Assembly: GCA_027922465.2 (NCBI GenBank)
Contig: BQMF02000002.1
Span: 2,480,001 to 2,544,000, forward strand
DNA from: Turritopsis dohrnii
Lineage: Eukaryota; Cnidaria; Hydrozoa; Anthoathecata; Oceaniidae
Length of the DNA: 64,000 nucleotides
Reading direction: 5' to 3'
Shown: in pieces, positions 19,317 to 31,900 of the stretch
Numbering within the stretch: position 1 is the first letter of the stretch
How the letters are laid out: every line of letters begins with the position of its first letter
Position numbers and translations under genes: made by a program
The notes under the pieces: generated by a model
Database searches by the model: none
Told to the model about the DNA's origin: nothing
Seen by the model: the letters and a program-made list of their open reading frames with translations, nothing else

Positions 19317-22172
19317 TTAAAAGACGAACACAGCATTCAATTCACAGTCCGTCATTATAATTTTATCAGTGCCGTCAACAACCACGCCGTAAGGCTGCTT
19401 GAATTTCGTCTGCTCCCCCGTGTTGTCCGTAATACCGGATATACGAGACATGTGAGAACCGAGATTGTTACATACCAGCAACTTGCCGTTGTCTCGATCC
19501 GTCAATAGAATGTTGAAGTCGGACGACACAGCAATACAACGTGGGTCGTGATAGTCTAAGGAAGAATAGAATGTTGTCAATCAATTTGCCGGTGTCGATG
19601 GACGCCGGAAAACCGGTGGGATCGAATTACACTACGGAGACACGCGATGGACAAAGTTCGTCAAAACGTAAAAGACTTGGTACTTAATCAAACGTGGTCC
19701 CGACAAAATTGTCGCCGTCGGTGGAAGTGAAGAAATTTTTACTCGATACCGAACTTTTTCACTGATAGGAGAATCAATAAGATTCAAGTCAAAAAAGCTA
19801 CCTGATGGTATGATTTCTTTCATAAATTTTCCTTCTTTGGTCAGTTGAACCACACGTTTTCTATTTGTATCCGTGACGTAGATATTATCTTGATTATCCG
19901 TGGCCACACCGCACGGATAACTGAACTTCGTTGCCGCCTTGAATTTCTTCTTGTCGCTTGTCAACGTGAACAAACACTTTTGCAAGTCAGGAGATAAAAC
20001 CTAAACACAGACAATCAATGTTGATTAAGCGAATAAAAATTCCCGGCAAAAGATTTCACAGCAATTCTAGAGTTTATAAAAGTATAAGAAGTGTGTGAAA
20101 GGATAACCAAATTACAAACATCATCGCCATTCTACATGCAGCGTTTCAAGGCAACTAAGAAATGAAACTGTCCTGGTTGCTGACAGTAGGTTCAGGTTTA
20201 GTTCAGATGTACTCCTGACATCCCTCAAACACTTCATCTGCGTGTCTTTGACTTCTCCTCTACCAGTTAACATATGCCATACCTAATCGGACAAAACTTT
20301 GACGGAAAATATCGTCACTTTTGTCCGACAAAAAAAATCACATTTCGACAGTTTTATTAATTTAGATCGCGCGCAATTTTGTTCGAGGAAATTTTGTCCT
20401 CTACAGGAAGTCGGAGAATAGATGCCCGTAAGAATTAAAGAAGTTACGTCACAGTGAACCTTGGGTTAACGAACAAATTTGTTCTTATTACGCTTCGTGA
20501 TCAGACAAAACTGAAGGCGCGCTGAATGTGCTGCTTCGACGTGATAATGTTGTCATCAAGGTGTTCAATTTCATCCACATACCAACTGCTGCTGTGTTTT
20601 TAAGTGGCCGTAAAATTGAACAAACAACAAAAAACAAAATGGATTGAAAATACCTTAATCCGATGATTTAGTGAATCCGACACTATAATTCTCCCGACAC
20701 TGTCGGTTGTAATACCGCTTGGCCGTTTAAATTCGAGCGAACCAGTGCCGACTTTGCCGACTTTGCGCACGACATTCCCTTCATAATCCAACATGACGAT
20801 CTGGGAATTATATTCGTCCACAACAAATATGTTATTGCCACAAGTGGTGACGTCACCAATACTGCTAAAGTTACTTCCTCCTCGGATAATGTCTTTCAAG
20901 GTATAACTTGCATCCAAAACGACCAGCTCGTTTTTTCCTGAGTTGCCGACAACCAATTTCGAGGCAATACATTTAGAAAGACCTACGAAGGAGAGCACGA
21001 AACGTGAAACTGACAGTAACAAGCATTTTCTTCTGGTGGTGTCAAACCACAAACAGATGGCTACGAAAAACTCCATCTACTGTGCTATCAAACAGATAAA
21101 CAATGTTTCCAAGGCAACCTACCTTTCGGATTCAATGGATTCCAATCAAGAAAATCGGTGCAATCACCGGCGATCTTCATTCCGAACGGATACTCGTCCA
21201 GAGCAAGTAAATTCCTTTCTAATTTGACTTTCATGTCGAAGTCACATGACACTGAGCCGACATAATCGAGTCCTTGGTAAAGCCTTTTCAGTGTCTCTTC
21301 ATTCGGACAAAACTCCAGATGCTGTTGACCGATATGACATGATAATAAAGACATCTTTTTGTCCATGGACATGCTGAAATCTCTGGGGCTAAACCCAGAG
21401 TTGATTGATGGCGGCGAGGAGGCGGTTATACTTTTGTTTGTGGATAACGGTACCGTCAAATCCTCTTCGTAAAAGGACGAATCGCAAAACTGTTCATTTT
21501 GAAACTTTTTTGTCTCGATAAGCCGATACTTTTCGTATTCTAGATTTAATACTTGCCTCTGACCTTTCTTCTTGATGTCGCGAATGAGCTCCTCCTGCTT
21601 GACTTTTAACATTTTATTCAACTCGTTGAATGTCGTGTTAACTTGATGTTGCGCCATGGCGGAGGAGTGTTCAATATCTTTGACGCCCTTGCTCAAACTC
21701 TCCAAGCTGATGTCTAAATCGGCCGAACAGCTATTGCTTTCATCCAACAAGGCATCTTCCAATTCGTAGACGATTTCTTCCAACTCTTGCGAATACGGAT
21801 CCCTATCGAATGATCCGACGCCGAATTGAGGGATTTTAATAATACGACGATCTAACGGACAGATGAATTCGTCTTTCGAGTTAGATGAGCTGCGAAAAGA
21901 TTGAAAATAGATTTTCACAAAAAAAACCAACTCGCCACATAAAAACAGAATATTCAGACCTATTAAGATTGTGGAGAAATAGGCCACCTGATAATTTCCA
22001 CTAAACAGTTATAGCAAAAGGAGTGGTGACAAGGGAGAATGCGTGCATCTTTGAGTTGCCGTTTACAATGACCGCAGGTAGTCAAGTAAATCAATCGATC
22101 AATGCATGAAGTTGTTGATGAGGTGGAACACTGAGACATTCGTGATAGACGACCGTCGCCTCGCCCAGCCAT
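19317..22172 (-). CDS. RING/coiled-coil/NHL-repeat protein, TRIM-NHL-like (5 exons, 572 aa)
   Basis: Probable E3 ligase or RNA/partner-binding protein of the TRIM-NHL class. Exons (minus): 22172-21988, 21889-21123, 20982-20654, 20000-19802, 19555-19317. Phases close exactly (1,719 nt). Residues 33-73: RING with CGHC, PCHHSFCYNC and a final CPLD in place of the usual CPxC. About 120-175: acidic/lysine-rich coiled coil (LNKMLKVKQEELIRDIKKKG). About 330-570: NHL propeller strands (EYNSQIVMLDYEGNVVRKVG, RPSGITTDSVGRIIVSDSLN, YPCGVATDNQDNIYVTDTNR, FKQPYGVVVDGTDKIIMTD). No B-box or filamin domain is seen. Start ATG 22172 follows a possible 5' UTR acceptor (TTTGTTTAG/AGAT), so an upstream exon is possible. 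It is convergent with mind bomb. Confidence 0.87.
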
Positions 22173-23316
22173 TCTGCTTCTATCTCTAAACAAAAAGATA
22201 TCTTGTTCGTATCATAAATATCAAACGTATCGATAAATATAATCAGTACGTCAGTCATTCGCTGCGGATGAAATTTCTTCGGCAAAACAGAAATTTGAGG
22301 CACAAATGAAGAAGATTCCACCAATATATGTTTGTCTATACAATAGAATCTCTACTTAGCGAGCATCTTGATAAGGTGGACAGGCCAAACTCTAAAGAGA
22401 CTTTAACGGGGCACTTTTTTTGAACGAATGATTTCAGCTTGCAAGACAAAAAACAACCTCATAGCTAGGTAAAGATCATAGCTACCGGCGCCCAAACCCT
22501 GAAAAATAGAATCGCTTGAAACTAATACAGAATTTTTGTTATTAAAATAAAATGTTCTCCAATGACGTTTACAAAAAAATCTAGCGTGAGCTTGTCAGTC
22601 TATTATAAGGGACAAAACGGTATATGAGAAGCTTCGTTTGTTTTGAAGGTTAAAAAAAGATCGAGTTTCCAAACATCAGTAGAGAAACGATACGAAGAAA
22701 TCTAACTGATCAATTAAAGCTTTTAAAAAAATTAATTGTTATGAACTGTTATTAAAGTTATACAAAAACAAATGCAAATAAAAAACATCTATTTTTTCAA
22801 AACTCCTACTAGAAACCTTAACCTTACAATTAAATATAATAAACCAGTATACTTCACTGACAGAGATTTAAATCGTATCTTACACTGAAACAATATTTTC
22901 TTCTCCGTCTGCTGATGCCGCCATTTTAAGCTTTAGATTTAAAAGATTTTTTTTAGAATTTATTTCTTATCGCTTCTAAAAATCTTGTGACTTTAAATTT
23001 CTTTGGTTTCGTTTTTTCGTTTTTGTTTGACACACAAACTGCATGCCTGTTCATATGACAATCGTCTTGACAACTTCGGCCATGTAAATAATATTCAAAA
23101 GAAAAACCAAAAAAACAATAATGAAAAATTTCGACAAACTTGTTTTCGTGAAGTTTGAAGTGGTCCGTGCATGGAATAACATCAGGACATATTTTGTTTT
23201 TAACAATTCAGCACTTTTCAAAAAAAATACACACAGGTTTGGTGCAATCATTTTCGGCATGGTTTTGTCAGAGATAGGAACAACAGAACAACCATTACCT
23301 ATTTAGTTCGAACCAT
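22173..23316. other. Intergenic spacer between two minus-strand genes
   Basis: AT-rich, no coding frame longer than about 70 codons with recognisable content. It should contain the RING/NHL promoter, but no element can be assigned. Confidence 0.45.
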
Positions 23317-25893
23317 TCACTGAATCACGCAAGCTTCAGAATTACCCGTAGTTCTCTGTTTAGTTTCAAGTTTTCCATCAACGATAGCTTCCATCCAACT
23401 CTGGCAATCCTCTTCTGTCTCAGCTAAGAACACTTTCGCTTTCTGCTTTTTCTTCCTTAAGTTGGTGATGCTAAAGACTTTCACATTCTCCTCGTCTTGC
23501 TCGATTTTGATATCAACAAGAAGGATCAGCTTTAATTTCACTTCCTGAAATCATCAACATACATTCATAGTAAAAATTGTTGATGGTTCATTCTGCAGGC
23601 AGATTATTGAAAGTTTGAAAGAATACCAAAGAATTTTAACTGCAGCAAAATCTTAAATCGTGATCTACTTTCACTTTCTTCAGTTTTCCCAAAAAAAAAA
23701 ATTATTTTTTTTTGTATATCTTAACTTAACGTCTCACACAGATTGTCTTTTTGCATTGACATACTTCATAATGACATTTTATAGAATATTAAAACAGTGC
23801 ATTGAATTAGACTTTAGTAAGCATCAAAACATTTTGAAATTTAATTCTCATGGATAGAATAACCACGGAGTAACTCTACAAGAACAAGAAAAGAACAAAA
23901 ACAAAAATAAAAATTTAAATAGATGTCAAAATAAATAAATGATATAAGATGAGAATGCCACTACTATGCTGACTCAGCAGAAACTGACAATGGATTGGTC
24001 GGCAGTTGGTAGTTGTCTGATCTTTTTCTTACTTGCGCAGGTAGTTGTGAAGTCATCACTTTTAAAAACACTTACATGCGTTTATTTACTTTCATGAAGT
24101 TTGATTATGAATAAATCAGCAAAAAACCGAGGTGAAAGAAACTTACATAACATGAAGTAAAATTTAAGAATAATGAAACTTTAAGATTGTGTGCAAAAAT
24201 GAACTACATATCCAGTATTATCCTGGAGAATTGAGTAGGCAAGTTGCAAGTTGATTATGAACAAAGAAATTTTTGTTCCTAACACTGTGAAGGCCAAACT
24301 TATAATAAAAAAAGTTACATGTTTAATCTTCATCCTCATAAAATGTTTATAAAAAAATAATTCAATGAAAGCAGTATTTAGTACTGGTGTTGCATTCCTG
24401 TATAAATATTTGATAAATAAATAAATAAAAAAAAGTGTGGTTTGAAAAAATATTAAAAGTGACCATGGTTATATCAATCAATTTCTGGACCTCTCTCAGA
24501 AAATTTCATTGCAAGTGACAATTCATTGTATGTGTAGGAGTGTTGTATGTGTGGCAGTGCAAGATGAATTGCTCAAATGTGCTATGATGTTTTTTTATAT
24601 AGTAAAAGTTAGAATTGTAAACTTTTAATTCACTTTGCCTGCTATGTGAAATGTTACAGAAAGTCTGAAAGGAACATCACATTGCATCAATTACAATTTC
24701 TTCGGGTTAGTAAATAATCAGAGCATTATAAATCCACGGTTATATACATCATGTTGAAATCGTAGTAGGTAGGAGCTTCTACTGCACATCAAAATGAAAC
24801 TCAATTCATACATGAGCTGAGTTGACAAATACAGTTCATCAATTATCACGTTCTGTTGTCACTAAATTCAAGTCCATTAGAAGGAATTCGTGATGGTGTT
24901 TCCTTAAGCATCCTGAAAAATAAAGGTTTTACCAACACTGTTTCCAATCCAAAAAGGATTTCAAATTCTTCAAGAACAACCAATAAATATGGAATTCGAA
25001 TTTCATCTAACTTTTAGGGAAAGAAAATTGTTTTTACTCATTCTTGAGTACAGATAACTCATCTTCACTTTCTTTCAAAGAAACTCACAGTATTGTACGG
25101 TATTAACATTTAATCATCAACCAAAATACTGTGTAACTCTCATCTCTAAAGAAAAGGTTTTACACTTGAAATTAACAACCATAATAATAACCAGATAATA
25201 AACCACAACCAATATGAAGCTAGATGGAAATATATCACAACCTAGACTGCATAATAGTAACGTTCAAAATACGCAAAGCAAACAAAGTAAACTGACCGTT
25301 GGTAGTCATATTATTTGCTATGAAAATAAAGAAACAGAAAACAGAGGTTTTAAAAAACTCAAAATGCTCTCCACCGTGTTTATTCGGTGATATTCTGTAA
25401 CAACAAGCCACACTCATAAAAACCTGTGATGGAGATGAAAGATTATACAAACTTTCCTTGAAGGTTGAGACCACTAGATTAGCAAAAATAATAATTAAAA
25501 ATATGTTGCATAATATAATCAAATACTTTATGAAAGTATGAATGCATGATGGATTCCATACATCATGATAATGGCAACCAGATAAATACAATGATAGGGA
25601 AGCTAACTGAACACTTGGTATATATTGTAAAACTAAAAAAGGTTGAAAGAAAAAAAAAAAAGAATCAAGAAGATGAGTTAGATACATAATGTCGAAATGG
25701 AGCAAGCAATAGCTGTAACTTTCTTCAGTTTCATATTACTACAAGAAAAGACTTTTTCATGAACAAATCTCTAGGTGTCCAAAACCCTAAACAGAGGAGG
25801 TGGCCGCCGAAATGAATAAACAAAAATACATTGACATAGGCTAAATAACAAAATTATACACTAAAATGTAAGAAGACAAGCAATAACAAAAAA

Positions 25894-25930
<37 letters not shown>

Positions 25931-28900
25931 AAATAAAAATAAAAATATATAAACTAAAATAAAATAATTAATTGTTATTAAATCTAAAAAGCTAGATACT
26001 GTCTCTATACTGTGATATAAAGAAACCACTGATTAGGTTTTTAAGATGGTTTAAAGGCATGGAGGTTAGTTCCAGGTCACTAAAAGTAGATTGAAAGAAG
26101 TTCCACCAAGTTATGGATTGGTAGGTAATAGAGTGTATTCCAAAGGATTTAGTATTGACTAAGGGTTTAGATTAGAGTGCCCACTGACTTTCCTCTAGTA
26201 TTAAATTTACGTGATAACTTAATAAACTTGATAGTACTCTGAATGTAATGAAGTAACTGATGATTGAGGGCTGAGTGTACAAATAATACATTGCAGGTTT
26301 TGACAAGATCAAAAATAGTAAGAAAACCAAGTTTAGCAAAGAGAGGTTTGGAAGGCGTGCGAAGAGGAGAGAATGTGATGATACGAGCAACAGATTTTTG
26401 AAGTAGGAGGATACGTTTAGTGATAGAAGATTCTTGTTGAGCCCAAACCTGGCAACCATAGCGCAAGTGAGATGAGAAGATAGCATGATAAATAAAAAGA
26501 AGCCTGAGGAACAAAGTGTCGGATTTTACAGAGGGCACCATTAGCTCGACGAGCTAAGAGCGTCAGTATGCTTTTTCCAGTTTAAGTTTTCACCCAAGTA
26601 TACTCCAAGGTATTTAATATGTTCACTCGGTGGAAGTGTTTTTCATTAATCTTCAGTCTTAGGTTAAAATTAGATGGTTTACATGTAGATTTGAAAAGAA
26701 CAAACTCAGTTTTGCTCGAGATACGTTCAGTGATGCTAATTAAAGTATGTGAAGTAGAAAAGTTTTTGCGAAAACCAAATTGTCTCTCATACAAGGTGTT
26801 TTGTTTTTCAAGAAATGCTATGAGATGTGAGTACATTAATTTTTCAAGAATTTTGTCAATGTTAGATAGTAGAGATATTGGTCAGAAGTTGGAGACTTCC
26901 ATGGGAGATCCCTTTTTGAAAACGAGTAACAACAGAGGATTTTAAAAGAGTAGGAAAAGTACCAGTAGTGAAGGAAAGATTAAAGATTTTATGCAGTGGA
27001 TGTGAGATTTCAAATTTGAGAAGTTTAAGAATGTTGTTTTCAATACTATAAGGACCATTTCCTTTACTATCTGATAAGGAAGAAATTAGCTTTGCAACCT
27101 CATCAGGGGTTACTAGAGGTATATTAAACAATTCTATGAAACGGTTAGGTTGTTTTAAGTATTGAGAAAAATGTTTTGAAGTATAGGGTATAGAGGCCCT
27201 TATAGTATCAGCAACAGAGGAGAAATAAACATTGAATGCATTAGCTACAGTGAAAGGGTCAGAAGTGATATCACCATTAACAGATATTGAATAAGAATTA
27301 AGATTAGAGGAGGATCTAACAGATTTTATTTCTTTCACCCCTTTCCAGATATTTTTAATGTTATTGATATTGGAATTAAAGTACTCAGAATAATACTTTT
27401 TCTTACTTATTCTACACAATGAGACAATTTGGTTTCGGTAACGCTTATATTGCAAGTGAAGAGAAGATTTTAAAGCTGGATCTTTAGTTTTAATAAATTG
27501 TTTGAGAAGTCTATCTCTGGCTGAAATAGACTTCTTAATTCCTGGAGTTATCCAGGGTTTTGATCAAAATTTTATTTGTTTCTTGGTCAGTTTGATAAGA
27601 GGCACATGTTGGCTAACTAAATTCATAATAGTGGTGTAAAATGTTTCGAAAGAGGTATTGACATTACCAGCAGATAGATCAAGTTTACAATCCCAATTAA
27701 TATCAAAATAGTCTAGCATGAAATTTTGTTGATCAAATTTTGACCAATCACATTTGAAGATAGGAGTATTTGTGGGGTTTAAATAATCAGAATTGAGAAG
27801 AAATATAAATTGGTCAGAGATGCTACAAATTGGATTACCTGTAACAAGTTTGAATTTAGATGAAGAGACAAAAATGTTGTCAATGAGAGATTTTAATGAA
27901 TTTGTTATCCTGGTGGGAAAGAGAATAGTGGGGGAAAGAGAGTAAGAACCAAGAATGTCTAAGAAATTGGAGCACTGAAAGTTTTCAGAATTCAACAAAT
28001 CAATATTAAAGCCGTGTCTCAACGATCCATTTCAAATTTAATGACCCTTGAAGCGCTCTTTATTAAAACAATTAAACCTGTACTGAACACAAAGGATGAA
28101 TACCGTAGTCGCACGTTGACAATTAAATTGTGATTTGTAGATATGTAAATAGCATTTTCATTTTAGAATTTTATATGTTGATAGATTGAGAGAGAGAGAG
28201 AGTGTGTGTATGTTTATGTAGTGCAAGATATTTGATAATTTTTATAACAGTTTTAACCGTTTTTACTATTTATTTTAGCTGAAGATGATATACATATATC
28301 GAAATATATCCTGAAAATAAAATAAATAAATCATTGTTGGTTCATTGTTGAAGAATATTATTTGCCACGATGTTTTTACCATACAAATATTAAAGTCACC
28401 CAACAAAACTAAGGTTTTATTTTCCTTGCACGCTCTTCTTGAAGAGGAGTTCAATATTCAGAATTAAATTCCGGAATAGGCATCAGAGGATGTTTGTAGA
28501 TTGAGGCAACCAGCATATTGCCATTTTTTCCTTGGGTTATTTCAACGAATACAGATTCAAGGTGTTTAGATTTATATAATATCTTTGATAGATGAGAGAT
28601 TACTTGAGATGTATAGTAGAGCACATCCAGCTGAAGAATCGGTTGGAGTGTGTATGAGAGTAGTTAGGAAGTGAAAAATTTATAGGAGGAAAAGCAGATT
28701 TGAATCTAGTTTCAGTTATAGCGATAATACCAAAATGATGCTTAAAGTTAAGTAAAAGTGTATGGAGGTCTTCGAAATGGGAATTTAGTGAATCAATATA
28801 AAGCAGAAAAAGACTTAGATTTATTATCAATCAACTGAAACTCGTCACAGTCATAGTACTTGCAATTCAAGTTATTGATAGTAAAGTCTTCATAAGAATA

Positions 28901-31900
28901 TTGGGCAGATTCATAGCCTAGAGTGTTAAGTGCAGTAAACAGAGTTTTGAATTCGCGTAAATCAACACTAGAAGTAGGGCAGTCAGGGGAATCGAAATTA
29001 GTGTTATGAAAATGGAAAATTTCCGCATTGCAATCTTGGCAATACCAAGGGGCTTCATTGTCAGACTTGACAAGAGCTTCGGAATATTTTGTGGAAATTC
29101 TGCTACATTTTTTGTGAATCCAGCAGTTGCAGCAATCACAGAAAATGGAGTTACAGTTTTCAGGAACTAGCTTATTACAAATTGGACAGTAGTAACATTT
29201 CTCGTTTTCAGACACAGACATTTGAGAAAAAGAACAGATAAAACAAACAAACTCAAACTGAGAAAAAAAAATCAGAAGGAAAAAGAACAAATATTCACTA
29301 ATCGGGGCACAAACCTTGAGAAAAAAAACACTGTTTCCGTCTAAAACATAAACAAGCAGGACTAGATCATAAACAAGCGCACTTTTACTGCACCATTATG
29401 AAAAGTTAAATTCACTGATAAGGCTGGTGCATATGATACAAAAATATCGCAGGAAAAAAGAAAGGGGTGTGTCAGTTCAGGATGAGATTTTTGGCGAACG
29501 AAGTTTGAACTCGAAAAAATAAGAAAAAAATGCTAAGCAAAAATATACTCTGGGAAAGATTCCATTATCTTAGCTACAGATGAAACTTTAAATGTTTTTC
29601 CACTGTCTGTTTTTTTTTAAAATGAATCTTTTCATTTTGGTATCTGAATTTTGCTATTAAATGATCTTTTTTAAGTTTTCGAAACATCCACATTAGTTTC
29701 TGAAAATATCGGTTCAGATTGTTATTAAATTAAATCGCTTGGTTTTCAGGAAATTGAAGTGAGTTCCTGTCACAGTGCTTTAACTTGTCTCTAGTTTCAG
29801 AACTAAGTGCTGCATTCACGAACTTACAGTTTACGAATCTCACAATAAATTTCTTTTCTTTTGTTATTGATTTCCTAGCCAAAGGAAGGCAGTGACAATC
29901 CTTTATATCCGAATCGTCGACATCAACATCAATGGCACCCAATAATTTGATTACCTTTGTTTTTAGGTCCTCGCCATCCTCAACATCAGATGGAATAGTA
30001 ATTTCCAGATTGTTTCTCCTACCGTATTGGTTGGCCGCGTGTAATTCGCTTTCTAATAAGGATACTGGTGTTTCGAGTGCAATTTTTTTTTCTTCCAGAA
30101 TCTTGTTTTTCTCAAACAATTCTGAAATTAACGACAATTGCGATGATAATCCATCGAATCTTTGATTCATGGCTTCTTGAAATTGTTGCATTTGATCTTG
30201 TAATTTCTTATTGATAAAGCCGGCATTATAAAATATTGATTACTAAGAAGATTACTAAGGCGCTAACTTGTCCACTTACGCGTCCGCACTCATCAATGTC
30301 AAAACAAGAATGCATGAAAGTGACCTTATATACTCGCTTCTATAGTATCTGTGTTGTTTTTACTTGCTCCCCTATTAGGCAGCAATCACAAATATCTTTA
30401 ACTACTTGATAATGGAATAGATCCAAAAAGCTTCGTAGAAGAAAATTATTTGTTGTTTCAACTTTTGTTCAAAATTTTATTCACAATATCTTCTGTTGGG
30501 GTTCTCCGACTGACTTTCTTCGGAAGGAAAATCTCCGACTCGGAAAGTCGGCGGTGGAATTGTCGGAAAAATTGATAACATAACATGTTGCAATAATCTA
30601 AACATGCCAACCCAATCTCTGCCTCTCTCTTTCGTCCGCCATTATGTTGTGTAGATTTAGACCAGTTTTCTGTACATTTTCAATCTAATGGCTACTACTT
30701 CAACAACAAAGCATATGCAAACGAAGAATGAAGAGCGATAGAGCACGAAGGCTAGTATAGAGTGGCCGTGTTAAAGTTCCGATATTTCTTTACGCCGACC
30801 GACTGACCAATTAATTAAGGCTGTTTTTGACACAAACAAAAGATATGTGATTGCTGCCTTATTAGCTATATAAAAGAGCTTCCGTAAAATTAAAACAATA
30901 TCACTAGTGGTATATACCGTGAGTTGGGGCGAGATTCAACTCTGTGGGGCGAGATTCAACATGCCAAAATCAAGCTGCATCTGGTCAATAATTTAAATAC
31001 ATTACATTTTTAAAACTAAACCAAGTTATACAACACAAAAAAGATTTAAAGCAATCAAAACATTCATGAATGATTACCATTTAGAGAGACTCTGGCTATT
31101 AAAATGTCACAATCCATTTATCTCGTTGTTACAGGCTTCAAATGTTTTGACGTCAAAATAACCGCGCTGAACAAAACGCATTTTGCAATAGGAATGTTGT
31201 TTTAGTTTCTATGAGAAAAATGTTTTCATAAGTTTCATGTCGGTTTGTTAGATTTTGATATACGATTTAAAGTAGAAGTTGTTATAAAAAATAGTTTAAA
31301 ATTTTAAGTTTTGACATCAGGTTAGTATAGTATTCCACAATGGTCAGTGGTCTTTTTTGTGTGAATCACAACAGCACACGCGGCTGCTTGAAAACGAAAG
31401 TGAATGCCTGGTTTCTACATTGCAAATCGGTTAAGTTGAACCTATTAGGACGAGATAGTCTAGTCATATTGCGAAAAATGTTGTAGTTTGCATTTAGATT
31501 TTCAAATTTTTGTGTTGTCTCTCCTTCGCCGTATTTTACCCCTGTAGAAAACATGAAAAATACTCCAAAAGAAGTTACTTTTGTTTCATTAACGGGGGCC
31601 ACTGAAGAAGACTTTCCATCTCTCAAACTCATTGTCCAGTGGTGAATCTTTTCAACTGAGTAGCAATGGGAATTGATGTCAGAGTGTATAGGATGTGCAC
31701 TTTTAAATATTTGCACAAAACCCTTTAGGGATCGTCTCAAAATGTTCGTCCTGTAAAAGAACGAATTGGGATGAAAATTATCGTCCTTTTTGTTTTAATA
31801 AACAATTTTTTTCGATTTTGTTGAAGTGAAATGGATGAATTGGTGAAAAGTCAAATTTTCATAAGGAACGAATTTGGCCGAATTAAGGACGGAATCAGGT

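Larger units (their letters stand above)
25755..30250 (-). mobile_element. Near full-length but dead LINE (ORF1 + PHD/endonuclease/RT ORF2)
   Basis: Minus-strand order: ORF1 30191-29730; PHD finger 29290-28920; AP-like endonuclease about 28830-27564; RT fingers 27455-26862 and 26836-26720; RT C-terminal region 26710-26167; 3' UTR with an (AAAT)n-type microsatellite at about 25890-25925. ORF2 is broken by frameshifts, by a foreign insertion at 28012-28385 and by deletion of the catalytic RT palm. The domain order and PHD finger resemble CR1/Jockey-group LINEs (family inference). Confidence 0.8.

Noticed and set aside
31366..31740. 124-codon minus-strand frame in the outer nested element
   Set aside because: It runs across the boundary of element B (31728), so its first codons come from a different element; no domain recognised.
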